A stretch of 37,559 nucleotides of DNA from a virus, in the IMG/VR virus record IMGVR_UViG_3300022602_000234, positions 1-37,559 of that record; one strand, 5' to 3'. The notes under the pieces were generated by a model. That model saw only the letters and a list, made by a program, of their open reading frames with translations, ran no database searches and was not told where the DNA came from. Shown here piece by piece: positions 20,819 through 26,247 of the stretch. Every line of letters starts with the position of its first letter. Within the stretch, counting starts at the first letter, position 1. The translations under genes and the position numbers were made by a program.

Positions 20819-21065
20819 ACAGTTCCTCCATAGTTGATTGATTGCACACCTTCTGAATGTTCTCCATCCTACCAGCTAACAAAGCCTTATCTGTGTAGTA
20901 TTTAACACCAGAATCAATATCATTCTGAATTGTATAACCCTCTACAACGTATCCAGAGGCGTTTGCTTGGATCATACTTGAAAGCCATCCAATAATGTAG
21001 GTTGAAGACTCTCCGGCCTCTTCCATAAGCCCGATGAGATGTTTTACGGTGTTCTTATTTTTCAT
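20811..21065 (-). CDS. Hypothetical helical protein, 84 aa
   Basis: I start at ATG 21065 (MKNKNTVKHLIGLMEEAG) because the early-type promoter places its TATACT exactly 6 bases upstream; a longer frame would cross that promoter. Helical with a GYVVEGYTIQNDIDSG segment. No family recognised. Confidence 0.65.
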   Translation of the reverse strand: MKNKNTVKHLIGLMEEAGESSTYIIGWLSSMIQANASGYVVEGYTIQNDIDSGVKYYTDKALLAGRMENIQKVCNQSTMEELYA

Positions 21066-21071
21066 ACGATC

Positions 21072-21100
21072 AGTATAAAGGAAGGCAAAAGGAACTTCAA
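21072..21100 (-). promoter_or_regulatory. Early-type promoter for the 20811-21065 gene
   Basis: TTGAAG (21100-21095), 17-bp spacer, TATACT (21077-21072), GATCGT, ATG. Confidence 0.75.
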
Positions 21101-21111
21101 GCGGAAAAGTA

Positions 21112-21483
21112 CTATCTCTTGGAGGCAGCCAGAAGAGCAGATTGAGGATCCATGTAAAGATCTCCAACCTTATTACCACTTCCTGGGGCTACATCCTTAG
21201 CAATAACAGCGAAAGCAGTATCAGTACCCATCTTCAAAGGACGGACAATAGACTTCGTAGTAGGACCTTTAACCAAAAGACCATCGAATTCAGGAGTATT
21301 AAGCTTCTTAAGAGTAGCTACTACCTGATCAATAGGAGCTGATTGATACTTCTGATTCCCGCCATTAAAAATAACGTAAGTAATGTCCTTGCTTACGCCC
21401 TCGTCTCCAGAAAAACTGCCTATTGTTTCGTTAACAAAATTATTGAATTTATTCATATTATTATTTATGTTCTTATTTTTCAT
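21112..21483 (-). CDS. Hypothetical protein with nested early and late starts, 123 or 114 aa
   Basis: Two starts are plausible. ATG 21483 follows an early-type promoter (TATACT, 6 bases). ATG 21456, nine codons in, follows a CATAAATA late-type box by 5 bases and gives MNKFNNFVNETIGSFSG, which resembles the MSFKQFVTEA tag (V-N-E followed by T). The body is a beta-rich globular domain (DITYVIFNGGNQKYQSAP, TAFAVIAKDVAPGSGNKVGDLY). No enzyme motif. Both products may be made at different times (inference). Confidence 0.65.
   Translation of the reverse strand: MKNKNINNNMNKFNNFVNETIGSFSGDEGVSKDITYVIFNGGNQKYQSAPIDQVVATLKKLNTPEFDGLLVKGPTTKSIVRPLKMGTDTAFAVIAKDVAPGSGNKVGDLYMDPQSALLAASKR
21462..21469 (-). 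promoter_or_regulatory. Internal late-type box CATAAATA
   Basis: Lies inside the first codons of the longer frame, 5 bases before the in-frame ATG at 21456. Confidence 0.5.
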
Positions 21484-21489
21484 ACGATC

Positions 21490-21518
21490 AGTATATTGGA
21501 TTTCTGTTGGAACCTCAA
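21490..21518 (-). promoter_or_regulatory. Early-type promoter for the 21112-21483 gene
   Basis: TTGAGG (21518-21513), 17-bp spacer, TATACT (21495-21490), GATCGT, ATG. Its -35 overlaps the stop of the gene upstream. Confidence 0.75.
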
Positions 21519-21706
21519 GCAGGAAGTTCAATAAAGAGAACCTCCTCTCCATGATAACTTATATAGCCATCCTTGGATGTTTTTTTATCATAACCCTCAA
21601 AGAACTCATCCTTGGTAATTCCCTCCTCATCCAGAACTTCCTGGAGATCAAAGTTGGTGGTCTTGCCAGTGTAGAGATCTACTTCTAGGTATTTCTTATT
21701 TTTCAT
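21515..21706 (-). CDS. Hypothetical acidic protein, 63 aa
   Basis: MKNKKYLEVDLYTGKTTNFD begins a small acidic protein (EVLDEEGITKDEFFEGYDKK) with no recognised family. Early-type promoter with 6 bases to the ATG; its stop overlaps the next promoter. Confidence 0.65.
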   Translation of the reverse strand: MKNKKYLEVDLYTGKTTNFDLQEVLDEEGITKDEFFEGYDKKTSKDGYISYHGEEVLFIELPA

Positions 21707-21712
21707 ACTATT

Positions 21713-21741
21713 ATTATGGCTTGGTTATAAGGAAAGGTCAA
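21713..21741 (-). promoter_or_regulatory. Early-type promoter for the 21515-21706 gene
   Basis: TTGACC (21741-21736), 17-bp spacer, CATAAT (21718-21713), AATAGT, ATG. Confidence 0.7.
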
Positions 21742-21743
21742 GT

Positions 21744-21962
21744 CTATTCTTCGTCAGAGTCTTCTTGAGCCTCTTTAATAGCTCCCTTTACATCCTTAAC
21801 CCTATCATTCTTACACAATATACCATCCTTCAGGAAGATGAGATCGTATTGATCGTCAGCAATAATCTCAGCTACTACATCGATATCTACTCCTTTAGGG
21901 ATAGAAACAAGAGTAACTCCGAGCAGTTCAAAGTCCGACTTGATGGTGTTCTTATTTTTCAT
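21744..21962 (-). CDS. Hypothetical acidic protein, 72 aa
   Basis: MKNKNTIKSDFELLGVTLVS begins a small alpha/beta protein with acidic C-terminus (EAQEDSDEE). No family recognised. It has an early-type promoter with exactly 6 bases to the ATG. Confidence 0.65.
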   Translation of the reverse strand: MKNKNTIKSDFELLGVTLVSIPKGVDIDVVAEIIADDQYDLIFLKDGILCKNDRVKDVKGAIKEAQEDSDEE

Positions 21963-21968
21963 ACGTTC

Positions 21969-21997
21969 AGTATATTGGAATTTGGAAGGAACTGCAA
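21969..21997 (-). promoter_or_regulatory. Early-type promoter for the 21744-21962 gene
   Basis: TTGCAG (21997-21992), 17-bp spacer, TATACT (21974-21969), GAACGT, ATG. Confidence 0.75.
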
Positions 21998-21999
21998 GC

Positions 22000-22197
22000 T
22001 TAAACCTCTACATCATACTCCTCCATAAGATCTTGAAGAGAGTCCAAAGCATACTCTACAACCCAGGCCTTAAAAGACTCTCTATCCTTTAGGTTATGTC
22101 CACCTTTAGTAGCGTTCTTTTGAAGCTGTTTTAGAACATCATCTCCCCAATGATTTTGAAGTTGAAGATAGATGGTGTCGGTGTTCTTATTTTTCAT
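22000..22197 (-). CDS. Hypothetical helical protein, 65 aa
   Basis: MKNKNTDTIYLQLQNHWGDD begins a helical protein ending LQDLMEEYDVEV. No family recognised. Its promoter is nearly identical over 40 bases to that of 21744-21962, so the two units may derive from a duplication of the promoter cassette. Confidence 0.65.
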   Translation of the reverse strand: MKNKNTDTIYLQLQNHWGDDVLKQLQKNATKGGHNLKDRESFKAWVVEYALDSLQDLMEEYDVEV

Positions 22198-22203
22198 ACG
22201 TTC

Positions 22204-22232
22204 AGTATATTGGAATTTGGTTGGAACTGCAA
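22204..22232 (-). promoter_or_regulatory. Early-type promoter for the 22000-22197 gene
   Basis: TTGCAG (22232-22227), 17-bp spacer, TATACT (22209-22204), GAACGT, ATG. Confidence 0.75.
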
Positions 22233-22242
22233 GTCTAGATTA

Positions 22243-22273
22243 GGGGATCCAGACCCTTATCGTCTGGATCCCC
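22243..22273. repeat. Perfect 12-bp hairpin after the GC-rich gene
   Basis: GGGGATCCAGAC (22243-22254) and GTCTGGATCCCC (22262-22273) with a 7-base loop. It follows the stop of the minus-strand gene at 22299 and could end its transcript or protect its 3' end, but no strong U-run follows on the minus strand. Confidence 0.7.
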
Positions 22274-22298
22274 ATTGGGCGGCTTCTTGGCAGAATTC

Positions 22299-22655
22299 TT
22301 ATGCCGTGACGGCCTGAGCCTTCTCAGCGGCCCGAGCTGCGATGGCGGCCTTCGATCGTGAAGGACGAGCCTTCTTGGCCGTCTGAACCTCTGTACGAAC
22401 CTCTTGGATCTTCTCGTCCAGGGTCTTCTTCGCCTTCTCTTTAACCTTGGCGCCTCGGCCTACGAAGGTCTCAAGGAGCTGACGAATGCTTCCAGCCTTC
22501 TGGATCTTGTTCTTCAAGTTCGAACCAAAGCAAGTATAAGAACCCGAGCCTTGGTTACACTCGATGACCGGGGTCGGGAGCGTATTATAGGTCTCGAAGT
22601 AGTTCTCAAGATACTCGATGACTTCGACTGGTACTGCGTTGTTGTTTGTCTGCAT
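22299..22655 (-). CDS. GC-rich gene, degenerate paralogue of the zinc protein at 30505, 118 aa
   Basis: Residues about 25-70 (LPTPVIECNQGSG, TCFGSNLKNKIQKAG, RQLLETFVGRG) align with LKIPCSKCDGSSTAFGSNLEGKIKKAG...LLDTFTCRAC of the 30505 gene, but most zinc Cys are lost. The C-terminus is a Lys/Ala/Arg-rich helix (RPSRSKAAIAARAAEKAQ), suggesting nucleic-acid binding. Base composition is clearly GC-richer than its neighbours, a sign of separate origin or codon adaptation. The leader is the CAA-type, about 36 bases from the promoter's expected start. Confidence 0.65.
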   Translation of the reverse strand: MQTNNNAVPVEVIEYLENYFETYNTLPTPVIECNQGSGSYTCFGSNLKNKIQKAGSIRQLLETFVGRGAKVKEKAKKTLDEKIQEVRTEVQTAKKARPSRSKAAIAARAAEKAQAVTA

Positions 22656-22697
22656 GGTGGTGTTGTTTTTGGGTTGGTTGTTTTATTCTACTCTTCT

Positions 22698-22726
22698 ATT
22701 ATGATTGATCTTTAAAGGAACTTCAA
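22698..22726 (-). promoter_or_regulatory. Early-type promoter with a real 5' leader
   Basis: TTGAAG (22726-22721), 17-bp spacer, CATAAT (22703-22698). Expected start near 22691, about 36 bases before the ATG at 22655, unlike the other early promoters here. Confidence 0.65.
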
Positions 22727-22728
22727 GC

Positions 22729-22962
22729 TTAATCCTCGTCTCCATCTTCATCCTCGTCTCCGTCTTGAAGAACGAGATAAACATCCACACCCTCTCCTTC
22801 TAGAGTGAATACATCTTCAGTGAATTCATCACTAAGATAGACTGTCTGATTGAGGTCCTCTTCTGAGCACTTATTGAGTTGATCACGTAGGTCTTTGTAT
22901 GTCATGGTGGTGTTGTTTTTGGGTTGGTTGTTACTGCCGGAAACGTTGTTCTTATTTTTCAT
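22729..22962 (-). CDS. Small acidic protein with MTYKDLRDQLNKCSEEDLNQ core, 77 aa
   Basis: From Met 20 onward (ATG 22905) the sequence MTYKDLRDQLNKCSEEDL resembles a widespread small bacterial and phage protein type of unknown role, ending in a run of Asp/Glu (QDGDEDEDGDED). The early promoter sits 6 bases before ATG 22962, which adds an in-frame MKNKNNVSGSNNQPKNNTT. That extension is a translation of the CAA-type leader, identical for 30 bases to the untranslated leader of the 22655 gene. Either start may be used. Confidence 0.65.
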   Translation of the reverse strand: MKNKNNVSGSNNQPKNNTTMTYKDLRDQLNKCSEEDLNQTVYLSDEFTEDVFTLEGEGVDVYLVLQDGDEDEDGDED

Positions 22963-22968
22963 ACATTC

Positions 22969-22997
22969 ATTATGGCTCATTGATGGAGGAACCGCAA
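22969..22997 (-). promoter_or_regulatory. Early-type promoter for the 22729-22962 gene
   Basis: TTGCGG (22997-22992), 17-bp spacer, CATAAT (22974-22969), GAATGT, ATG. Confidence 0.7.
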
Positions 22998-22999
22998 GA

Positions 23000-23176
23000 T
23001 TATTCGCAGGAACCTTCATCGATGTCGATAACCACAGCCTGACAATCTACATCGATAGAAACATCTCGGATCTGATACTGATAGCCATTAGGATCAATAA
23101 TAGCAATCTCCATATCAGCAAGTTGATTCTTCTGGTTCCGCTCTTCTAGGTACTGAATGAATTCTTTAATTTTCAT
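23000..23176 (-). CDS. Hypothetical acidic protein, 58 aa
   Basis: MKIKEFIQYLEERNQKNQLA begins a helix, followed by beta-like YQYQIRDVSIDVDCQAVVID. Acidic end. No family recognised. Early-type promoter with exactly 6 bases to the ATG and the usual ATGAAAATTAAA start. Confidence 0.65.
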   Translation of the reverse strand: MKIKEFIQYLEERNQKNQLADMEIAIIDPNGYQYQIRDVSIDVDCQAVVIDIDEGSCE

Positions 23177-23182
23177 ACGATC

Positions 23183-23211
23183 AGTGTATTGGAGTTCAGA
23201 AGGAACTGCAA
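23183..23211 (-). promoter_or_regulatory. Early-type promoter for the 23000-23176 gene
   Basis: TTGCAG (23211-23206), 17-bp spacer, TACACT (23188-23183), GATCGT, ATG. Confidence 0.7.
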
Positions 23212-23215
23212 GCCT

Positions 23216-23329
23216 TTAATGCTTGGAAATTTCAATGCCAAGGAAGACTAGAAAGCCTACGCAGGTCATTCCACCGAGGATCAGGGCTCCTATCAAGATG
23301 TCTAATGAATCGATGTCTTTAATTTTCAT
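23216..23329 (-). CDS. Small membrane protein, 37 aa
   Basis: After MKIKDIDSLD comes one hydrophobic helix (ILIGALILGGMTCVGFLVFL) and a short polar end. It has a full early-type promoter with 6 bases to the ATG, which is the main reason to accept so short a gene. Function unknown. Confidence 0.65.
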   Translation of the reverse strand: MKIKDIDSLDILIGALILGGMTCVGFLVFLGIEISKH

Positions 23330-23335
23330 ACGATC

Positions 23336-23364
23336 AGTATATTGGAGGTTGAAAGGAACTGCAA
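23336..23364 (-). promoter_or_regulatory. Early-type promoter for the 23216-23329 gene
   Basis: TTGCAG (23364-23359), 17-bp spacer, TATACT (23341-23336), GATCGT, ATG. Confidence 0.75.
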
Positions 23365-23366
23365 GC

Positions 23367-23519
23367 TTAATCTTCCCAAACAGCTAGATCACTTACCCAA
23401 TCGGAAATTAAATCGTTAATCTTTCGTTCAAGATCTTGTTGATTAACTTCTTTATTATGATCTTCAAGGAGAGCATTTTTGAGGGCTTGGATCGTTGTAT
23501 CAGGTATTTCAATTTTCAT
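23367..23519 (-). CDS. Hypothetical small helical protein, 50 aa
   Basis: I start at ATG 23519 (MKIEIPDTTIQALKNALLED) because the early-type promoter lies 6 bases upstream. The open frame continues 70 codons further but crosses this promoter. Two helices, acidic, Trp at both ends of the C-terminal helix. Function unknown. Confidence 0.65.
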   Translation of the reverse strand: MKIEIPDTTIQALKNALLEDHNKEVNQQDLERKINDLISDWVSDLAVWED

Positions 23520-23525
23520 ATATTC

Positions 23526-23554
23526 ATTATGGCGGAAAAGGAAGGAAACGGCAA
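23526..23554 (-). promoter_or_regulatory. Early-type promoter for the 23367-23519 gene
   Basis: TTGCCG (23554-23549), 17-bp spacer, CATAAT (23531-23526), GAATAT, ATG. Confidence 0.7.
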
Positions 23555-23792
23555 TTAAAAAATACTTTGGAATTCTTTTTCCTTTCCTATTGCCGGTTAC
23601 TCCAGAAGCCTTCATAATAGAAAGATCATTAAGAAAGGAGCGTTGAGCAGGGCTCCAAGTTAAAAACAGCTCGAAGGGAGAGTAATATCTTGCTACGTTT
23701 GTTAGCTGCACCCACCCTAATATACTCATATCAGAAAATGAAGTTAATAGGCCCTCGAGGAGGACATTAGATGAAGTGAAAGAATTTCCTGC
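23555..23792. other. Stretch without a clear gene
   Basis: An open minus-strand frame covers most of it but has no promoter or ribosome site in keeping with its neighbours. I see no hairpin terminator. It lies just before a group of tiny plus-strand frames. Confidence 0.5.
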
Positions 23793-23821
23793 TTGCTAAC
23801 TTCTAAAAAAACATATAGTAT
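23793..23821 (+). promoter_or_regulatory. Early-type promoter, plus strand
   Basis: TTGCTA (23793-23798), 17-bp spacer, TAGTAT (23816-23821), then 11 bases to the ATG at 23833. Confidence 0.5.
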
Positions 23822-23832
23822 ATAAGAATCAA

Positions 23833-23889
23833 ATGAACCAATTGAACGTACCTTACTATAACATTAACTTCAAAGAAGAAGTAAAATAG
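23833..23889 (+). CDS. Possible 18-aa peptide inside an inverted repeat
   Basis: A short frame MNQLNVPYYNINFKEEVK sits behind an early-type promoter. Its second half is enclosed by an 11-bp inverted repeat (23854-23864 with 23890-23900), so the RNA may be a regulatory hairpin rather than a message. Weakly supported as a gene. Confidence 0.3.
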   Translation: MNQLNVPYYNINFKEEVK

Positions 23890-23900
23890 ATGTTATAGTA
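23854..23900 (+). repeat. 11-bp inverted repeat
   Basis: TACTATAACAT (23854-23864) and ATGTTATAGTA (23890-23900) around 25 bases. Followed by an A/G-rich run rather than T, so not a plus-strand terminator. Confidence 0.7.
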
Positions 23901-23914
23901 GAGAGAAAAAAAGC

Positions 23915-23943
23915 TTGTAGAAATCGGAGAGAGAAACTACTAT
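23915..23943 (+). promoter_or_regulatory. Early-type promoter, plus strand
   Basis: TTGTAG (23915-23920), 17-bp spacer, TACTAT (23938-23943), 9 bases to the ATG at 23953. Confidence 0.5.
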
Positions 23944-23952
23944 ATATTCCTT

Positions 23953-24072
23953 ATGATCCATTACCTAACATCCCATAAAGAAGATATAATAGCCGTTGTC
24001 TGTTATGTTCTAGGAGTAGTTCTAGTCTTTAGTCTTCTTAGTAAGGCTACCCAGATCAGAGAGAGAAAATAG
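23953..24072 (+). CDS. Small membrane protein, 39 aa
   Basis: MIHYLTSHKEDIIAVVCYVL leads into one transmembrane helix (IIAVVCYVLGVVLVFSLL) and a basic end (KATQIRERK), a typical single-pass N-out topology. An early-type promoter lies 9 bases upstream. The stop falls inside a series of AGAGAGAAAA repeats. Function unknown. Confidence 0.5.
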   Translation: MIHYLTSHKEDIIAVVCYVLGVVLVFSLLSKATQIRERK

Positions 24073-24102
24073 AGAGAGAAAAACTATAGAGAGAAAAACC
24101 TA
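24054..24102 (+). repeat. AGAGAGAAAA tandem-like repeats
   Basis: The unit AGAGAGAAAA occurs three times within about 45 bases, and related copies lie at 23900-23910 and 30954-30964. In the last place it directly precedes an ATG, so it might serve as a purine-rich ribosome site. Confidence 0.5.
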
Positions 24103-24198
24103 GTAAAAGCCCTAGCTAGCATCCCGGCTCCATTGGATGTCTAAGTTAAAAGGAAGCCGTAAAACACTTAGATAGGCAAAATAATAACTAAGTAATAT

Positions 24199-24279
24199 AT
24201 GCACGATTTCATATCTGATGTAGCTTTGCCTATATTATTCTTAGTATCTATATATTTCTATATAAGAGCTAATAGATAA
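24199..24279 (+). CDS. Possible 26-aa membrane peptide
   Basis: MHDFISDVALPILFLVSIYF is one hydrophobic helix with a basic end (YIRANR). No strong promoter, only an AT-rich leader (AACTAAGTAATAT). It resembles the other single-helix peptides nearby but support is weak. Confidence 0.35.
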   Translation: MHDFISDVALPILFLVSIYFYIRANR

Positions 24280-24313
24280 AGAAGAATTCGCCTAGATGGA
24301 CTAAGCAAAATCT

Positions 24314-24514
24314 TTATCGATTAATAAACTTGCTTAAACGCTCTTTGAACTGATCGTTGAACTGACTAACAAACTTATCTAAAGCAGCGTTGGCACCCTG
24401 TAAACCGCTATTCTTTGCAACATTTGCTAATTGATCAATATCTAAAACAACTGTATAAACATCTTTCTTTGTATCTGTATCATTCTTTAAGTTAATTTCT
24501 ATAAAAGTTTTCAT
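24314..24514 (-). CDS. Hypothetical protein, 66 aa
   Basis: MKTFIEINLKNDTDTKKDVY begins a beta hairpin, followed by two helices with GLQGANAALDKF. No family recognised. The leader TAAATAACAACGAAAT weakly resembles a late-type box. Last minus-strand gene before the switch to plus-strand genes. Confidence 0.6.
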   Translation of the reverse strand: MKTFIEINLKNDTDTKKDVYTVVLDIDQLANVAKNSGLQGANAALDKFVSQFNDQFKERLSKFINR

Positions 24515-24621
24515 ATTTCGTTGTTATTTAGCTTGCTTTCTTCTCTATTTCCACTATTCTTTTGTATACCCGTCTATTTCTATGTATTCTTTTATCTTTT
24601 ACTCATTATTTTATCCTTTAA

Positions 24622-24629
24622 CTTAAATA
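24622..24629 (+). promoter_or_regulatory. Late-type box CTTAAATA
   Basis: Eight bases before the ATG at 24638. Confidence 0.4.
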
Positions 24630-24637
24630 TATTCAAT

Positions 24638-24811
24638 ATGTTAGGTCTATTTCTCCTCCTCTTCTTTGTTCTTCTCTTTCTTACTAAATCTTATAGTAAT
24701 CTTTCAAATTTCATAGATTTTCTCTTAAAATACAGTCTTTTTATCCTAATTTACACCATTCTTCCATTGCCTATATTCCTTATTTGCTGTTTGTTTGTTG
24801 TATTTTTATAA
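24638..24811 (+). CDS. Very hydrophobic membrane protein, 57 aa
   Basis: MLGLFLLLFFVLLFLTKSYS begins two hydrophobic helices separated by a short polar loop (TKSYSNLSNFIDFLLKYS). I use ATG 24638, behind a late-type box, rather than the TTG 39 codons upstream, although the upstream frame stays open and hydrophobic because the strand is T-rich. Holin-like size and topology, but not assignable. It ends 10 bases before the first array gene. Confidence 0.45.
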   Translation: MLGLFLLLFFVLLFLTKSYSNLSNFIDFLLKYSLFILIYTILPLPIFLICCLFVVFL

Positions 24812-24814
24812 GTA
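24807..24814 (+). promoter_or_regulatory. Late-type box TATAAGTA (array gene 1)
   Basis: Seven bases before the ATG at 24822; its TAA is the stop of the upstream membrane-protein frame. Confidence 0.55.
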
Positions 24815-24821
24815 CTCTTAT

Positions 24822-25142
24822 ATGAATGTTGTTATTACTAATATTAAATTAGCTACTCCTAGTGAAGTTGATTCTATTAGAACATCTTGGAGAAACATTC
24901 CAGAACGTGTTTATAAGGTAACTTTCTCCGATAATAAAGTTTATTTAGTTTATAGGATAGATGAACCTAAACATGTCCGTGTTAGTCAGCCTTGGGAAGC
25001 CATTAACCTTAAAACCGGCTATACTGCTGGTCATTTTGATGAAGAATCCCCTGTTGCTAAGGCTATTAAGCATTTTGAACTCAGAAACGAACTCAATCCA
25101 TCCACCGTTAAAGCTTTTGAGGAGTTAATCGACGAACTATAA
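24822..25142 (+). CDS. Constant-tail array gene 1, 106 aa
   Basis: First of 16 tandem paralogues. Head: MNVVITNIKLATPSEVDSIR, then VYKVTFSDNKVYLVYRID. Linker KAIKHFELRNEL and tail NPSTVKAFEELIDEL. I start at ATG 24822, after the late box; codons further upstream are in the promoter. The Asp codon of the tail is GAC, so no start lies inside it. Function unknown; the late box suggests late expression. Confidence 0.75.
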   Translation: MNVVITNIKLATPSEVDSIRTSWRNIPERVYKVTFSDNKVYLVYRIDEPKHVRVSQPWEAINLKTGYTAGHFDEESPVAKAIKHFELRNELNPSTVKAFEELIDEL

Positions 25143-25145
25143 ATA
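25138..25145 (+). promoter_or_regulatory. Late-type box TATAAATA (array gene 2)
   Basis: A perfect TATAAATA 5 bases before the ATG at 25151; it contains the stop codon of gene 1. Confidence 0.7.
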
Positions 25146-25150
25146 CTCTT

Positions 25151-25546
25151 ATGGATTTCAATCAATTAGTACTAGAAGAAATAAATCCCTTTGAACCTAA
25201 TTATACTGTTCTTCGTATAGCTACTAAAGAAGATAAAGATACACTAATTAAAGGATTAAAATATTCTGCAGATAAGGAACACAAACAGCAAATTTATGAT
25301 ACTAAGTATTTTGTTGTTGAAGACCAAGAAGGTACAATCATGGCTGTTCACTGGAATACAAGCAATGAAACATTTTATATACGGAATTTAAATAAACCTA
25401 ACATTCCCCGTCTCGGGAGTACACTATTTAACGTTAAGAGTATTGAGGGAGTTGAGCTCTTAAAGGCTATTGAACATTGGGAACTTAAACATTCCCTGAA
25501 CCCCTCTACCGTTAAAGCTTTTGAGGAGTTAATCGACGAACTATGA
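25151..25546 (+). CDS. Constant-tail array gene 2 with N-terminal tag, 131 aa
   Basis: It starts MDFNQLVLEEINPFEP, resembling the MSFKQFVTEA tags (V-L-E followed by E), so this member may carry signals at both ends. Head: TVLRIATKEDKDTLIKGL and FVVEDQEGTIMAVHW, which carries the D-x-x-G motif. Tail NPSTVKAFEELIDEL, like gene 1. Overlaps gene 3 by 4 bases (ATGA). Confidence 0.75.
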   Translation: MDFNQLVLEEINPFEPNYTVLRIATKEDKDTLIKGLKYSADKEHKQQIYDTKYFVVEDQEGTIMAVHWNTSNETFYIRNLNKPNIPRLGSTLFNVKSIEGVELLKAIEHWELKHSLNPSTVKAFEELIDEL

Positions 25547-25905
25547 ACGAATATCAAGTTATTAGAGATGCTAATGAACAAGAGTTATCTCTCCTTAGCA
25601 AGAGGATGTCCGGAGATCTAAAGAGGCCTTTTGATAAAGGATGGCTAGTAAGATTAATAGATAGAGAGCGCTTAATTGTACCTAACCTTACAACAGGTAG
25701 TGATGTTAGAGTAACTGGCTGGAAGTATATTGTTTTTACTATGAGAGGAGGGTTTGATCATTATACTACCGATAAAACTAAAGTAACTTCAAAGAAGGGA
25801 GCCAATACTATCTTACTTGATAAAGCTATTAAACATTGGGAATTCAAAAAGACTCTCAATCCTTCTACAGCTAAGACTTTCGAAGAGTTAATCGACGAAC
25901 TATAA
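25543..25905 (+). CDS. Constant-tail array gene 3, 120 aa
   Basis: Head MNEYQVIRDANEQELSLLSK with KGWLVRLIDRE and VFTMRGGFDHYTTDK is clearly related to gene 12 (VVRDANIQELAEADD, KGWIVNCKG, VMFTKHGRWINYSTD). Tail NPSTAKTFEELIDEL. Its last 66 bases (25840-25905) are identical to those of gene 4, although the heads are unrelated. Starts by ATGA overlap with gene 2. Confidence 0.75.
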   Translation: MNEYQVIRDANEQELSLLSKRMSGDLKRPFDKGWLVRLIDRERLIVPNLTTGSDVRVTGWKYIVFTMRGGFDHYTTDKTKVTSKKGANTILLDKAIKHWEFKKTLNPSTAKTFEELIDEL

Positions 25906-25908
25906 ATA
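25901..25908 (+). promoter_or_regulatory. Late-type box TATAAATA (array gene 4)
   Basis: Contains the stop of gene 3; 6 bases before the ATG at 25915. Confidence 0.7.
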
Positions 25909-25914
25909 ACACAT

Positions 25915-26247
25915 ATGGATATTAAAGTAATAGGAATAGCTAAAGACGGTTGGGGTATGAGGTATTCCGATAGTATTATCTATAATGTTAACATCAATAA
26001 CGTTCCTACTTTAGTTGAATTCCTTCCCGGGGGGTCTGGTGATAGTGATTGGCTAAGCATTAGACTTATTAACGGCAAGTCTTGGGGGAATGCTGGTAAC
26101 CTCTATAAACTACTTCATCTTGATGACAATTTACCTCTCCAGGAACTTACCCTCAGTATAGAAAAGGCTATTAAAGACTTTGAATTCAAAAAGACTCTCA
26201 ATCCTTCTACAGCTAAGACTTTCGAAGAGTTAATCGACGAACTATAA
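25915..26247 (+). CDS. Constant-tail array gene 4, 110 aa
   Basis: Head MDIKVIGIAKDGWGMRYSDS, then VEFLPGGSGDSDWLSIRLIN. Linker KAIKDFEFKKTL and tail NPSTAKTFEELIDEL. The 66-base 3' end (26182-26247) is identical to gene 3, pointing to recent duplication or gene conversion of the tail. Own late box. Confidence 0.75.
   Translation: MDIKVIGIAKDGWGMRYSDSIIYNVNINNVPTLVEFLPGGSGDSDWLSIRLINGKSWGNAGNLYKLLHLDDNLPLQELTLSIEKAIKDFEFKKTLNPSTAKTFEELIDEL

Noticed and set aside
22243-22273. Classical rho-independent terminator
   Set aside because: The stem is perfect but no U-run follows on the minus strand, so I list it as a hairpin only.
23520-23729. 70-codon N-terminal extension of the 23367-23519 gene
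   Set aside because: It crosses a well-formed early promoter whose -10 is exactly 6 bases before ATG 23519, the rule for neighbouring genes.
24521-24637. Upstream extension of the hydrophobic plus-strand frame from a TTG codon
   Set aside because: The strand here is T-rich, so hydrophobic codons arise by composition; the late-type box and ATG at 24638 give a better start.
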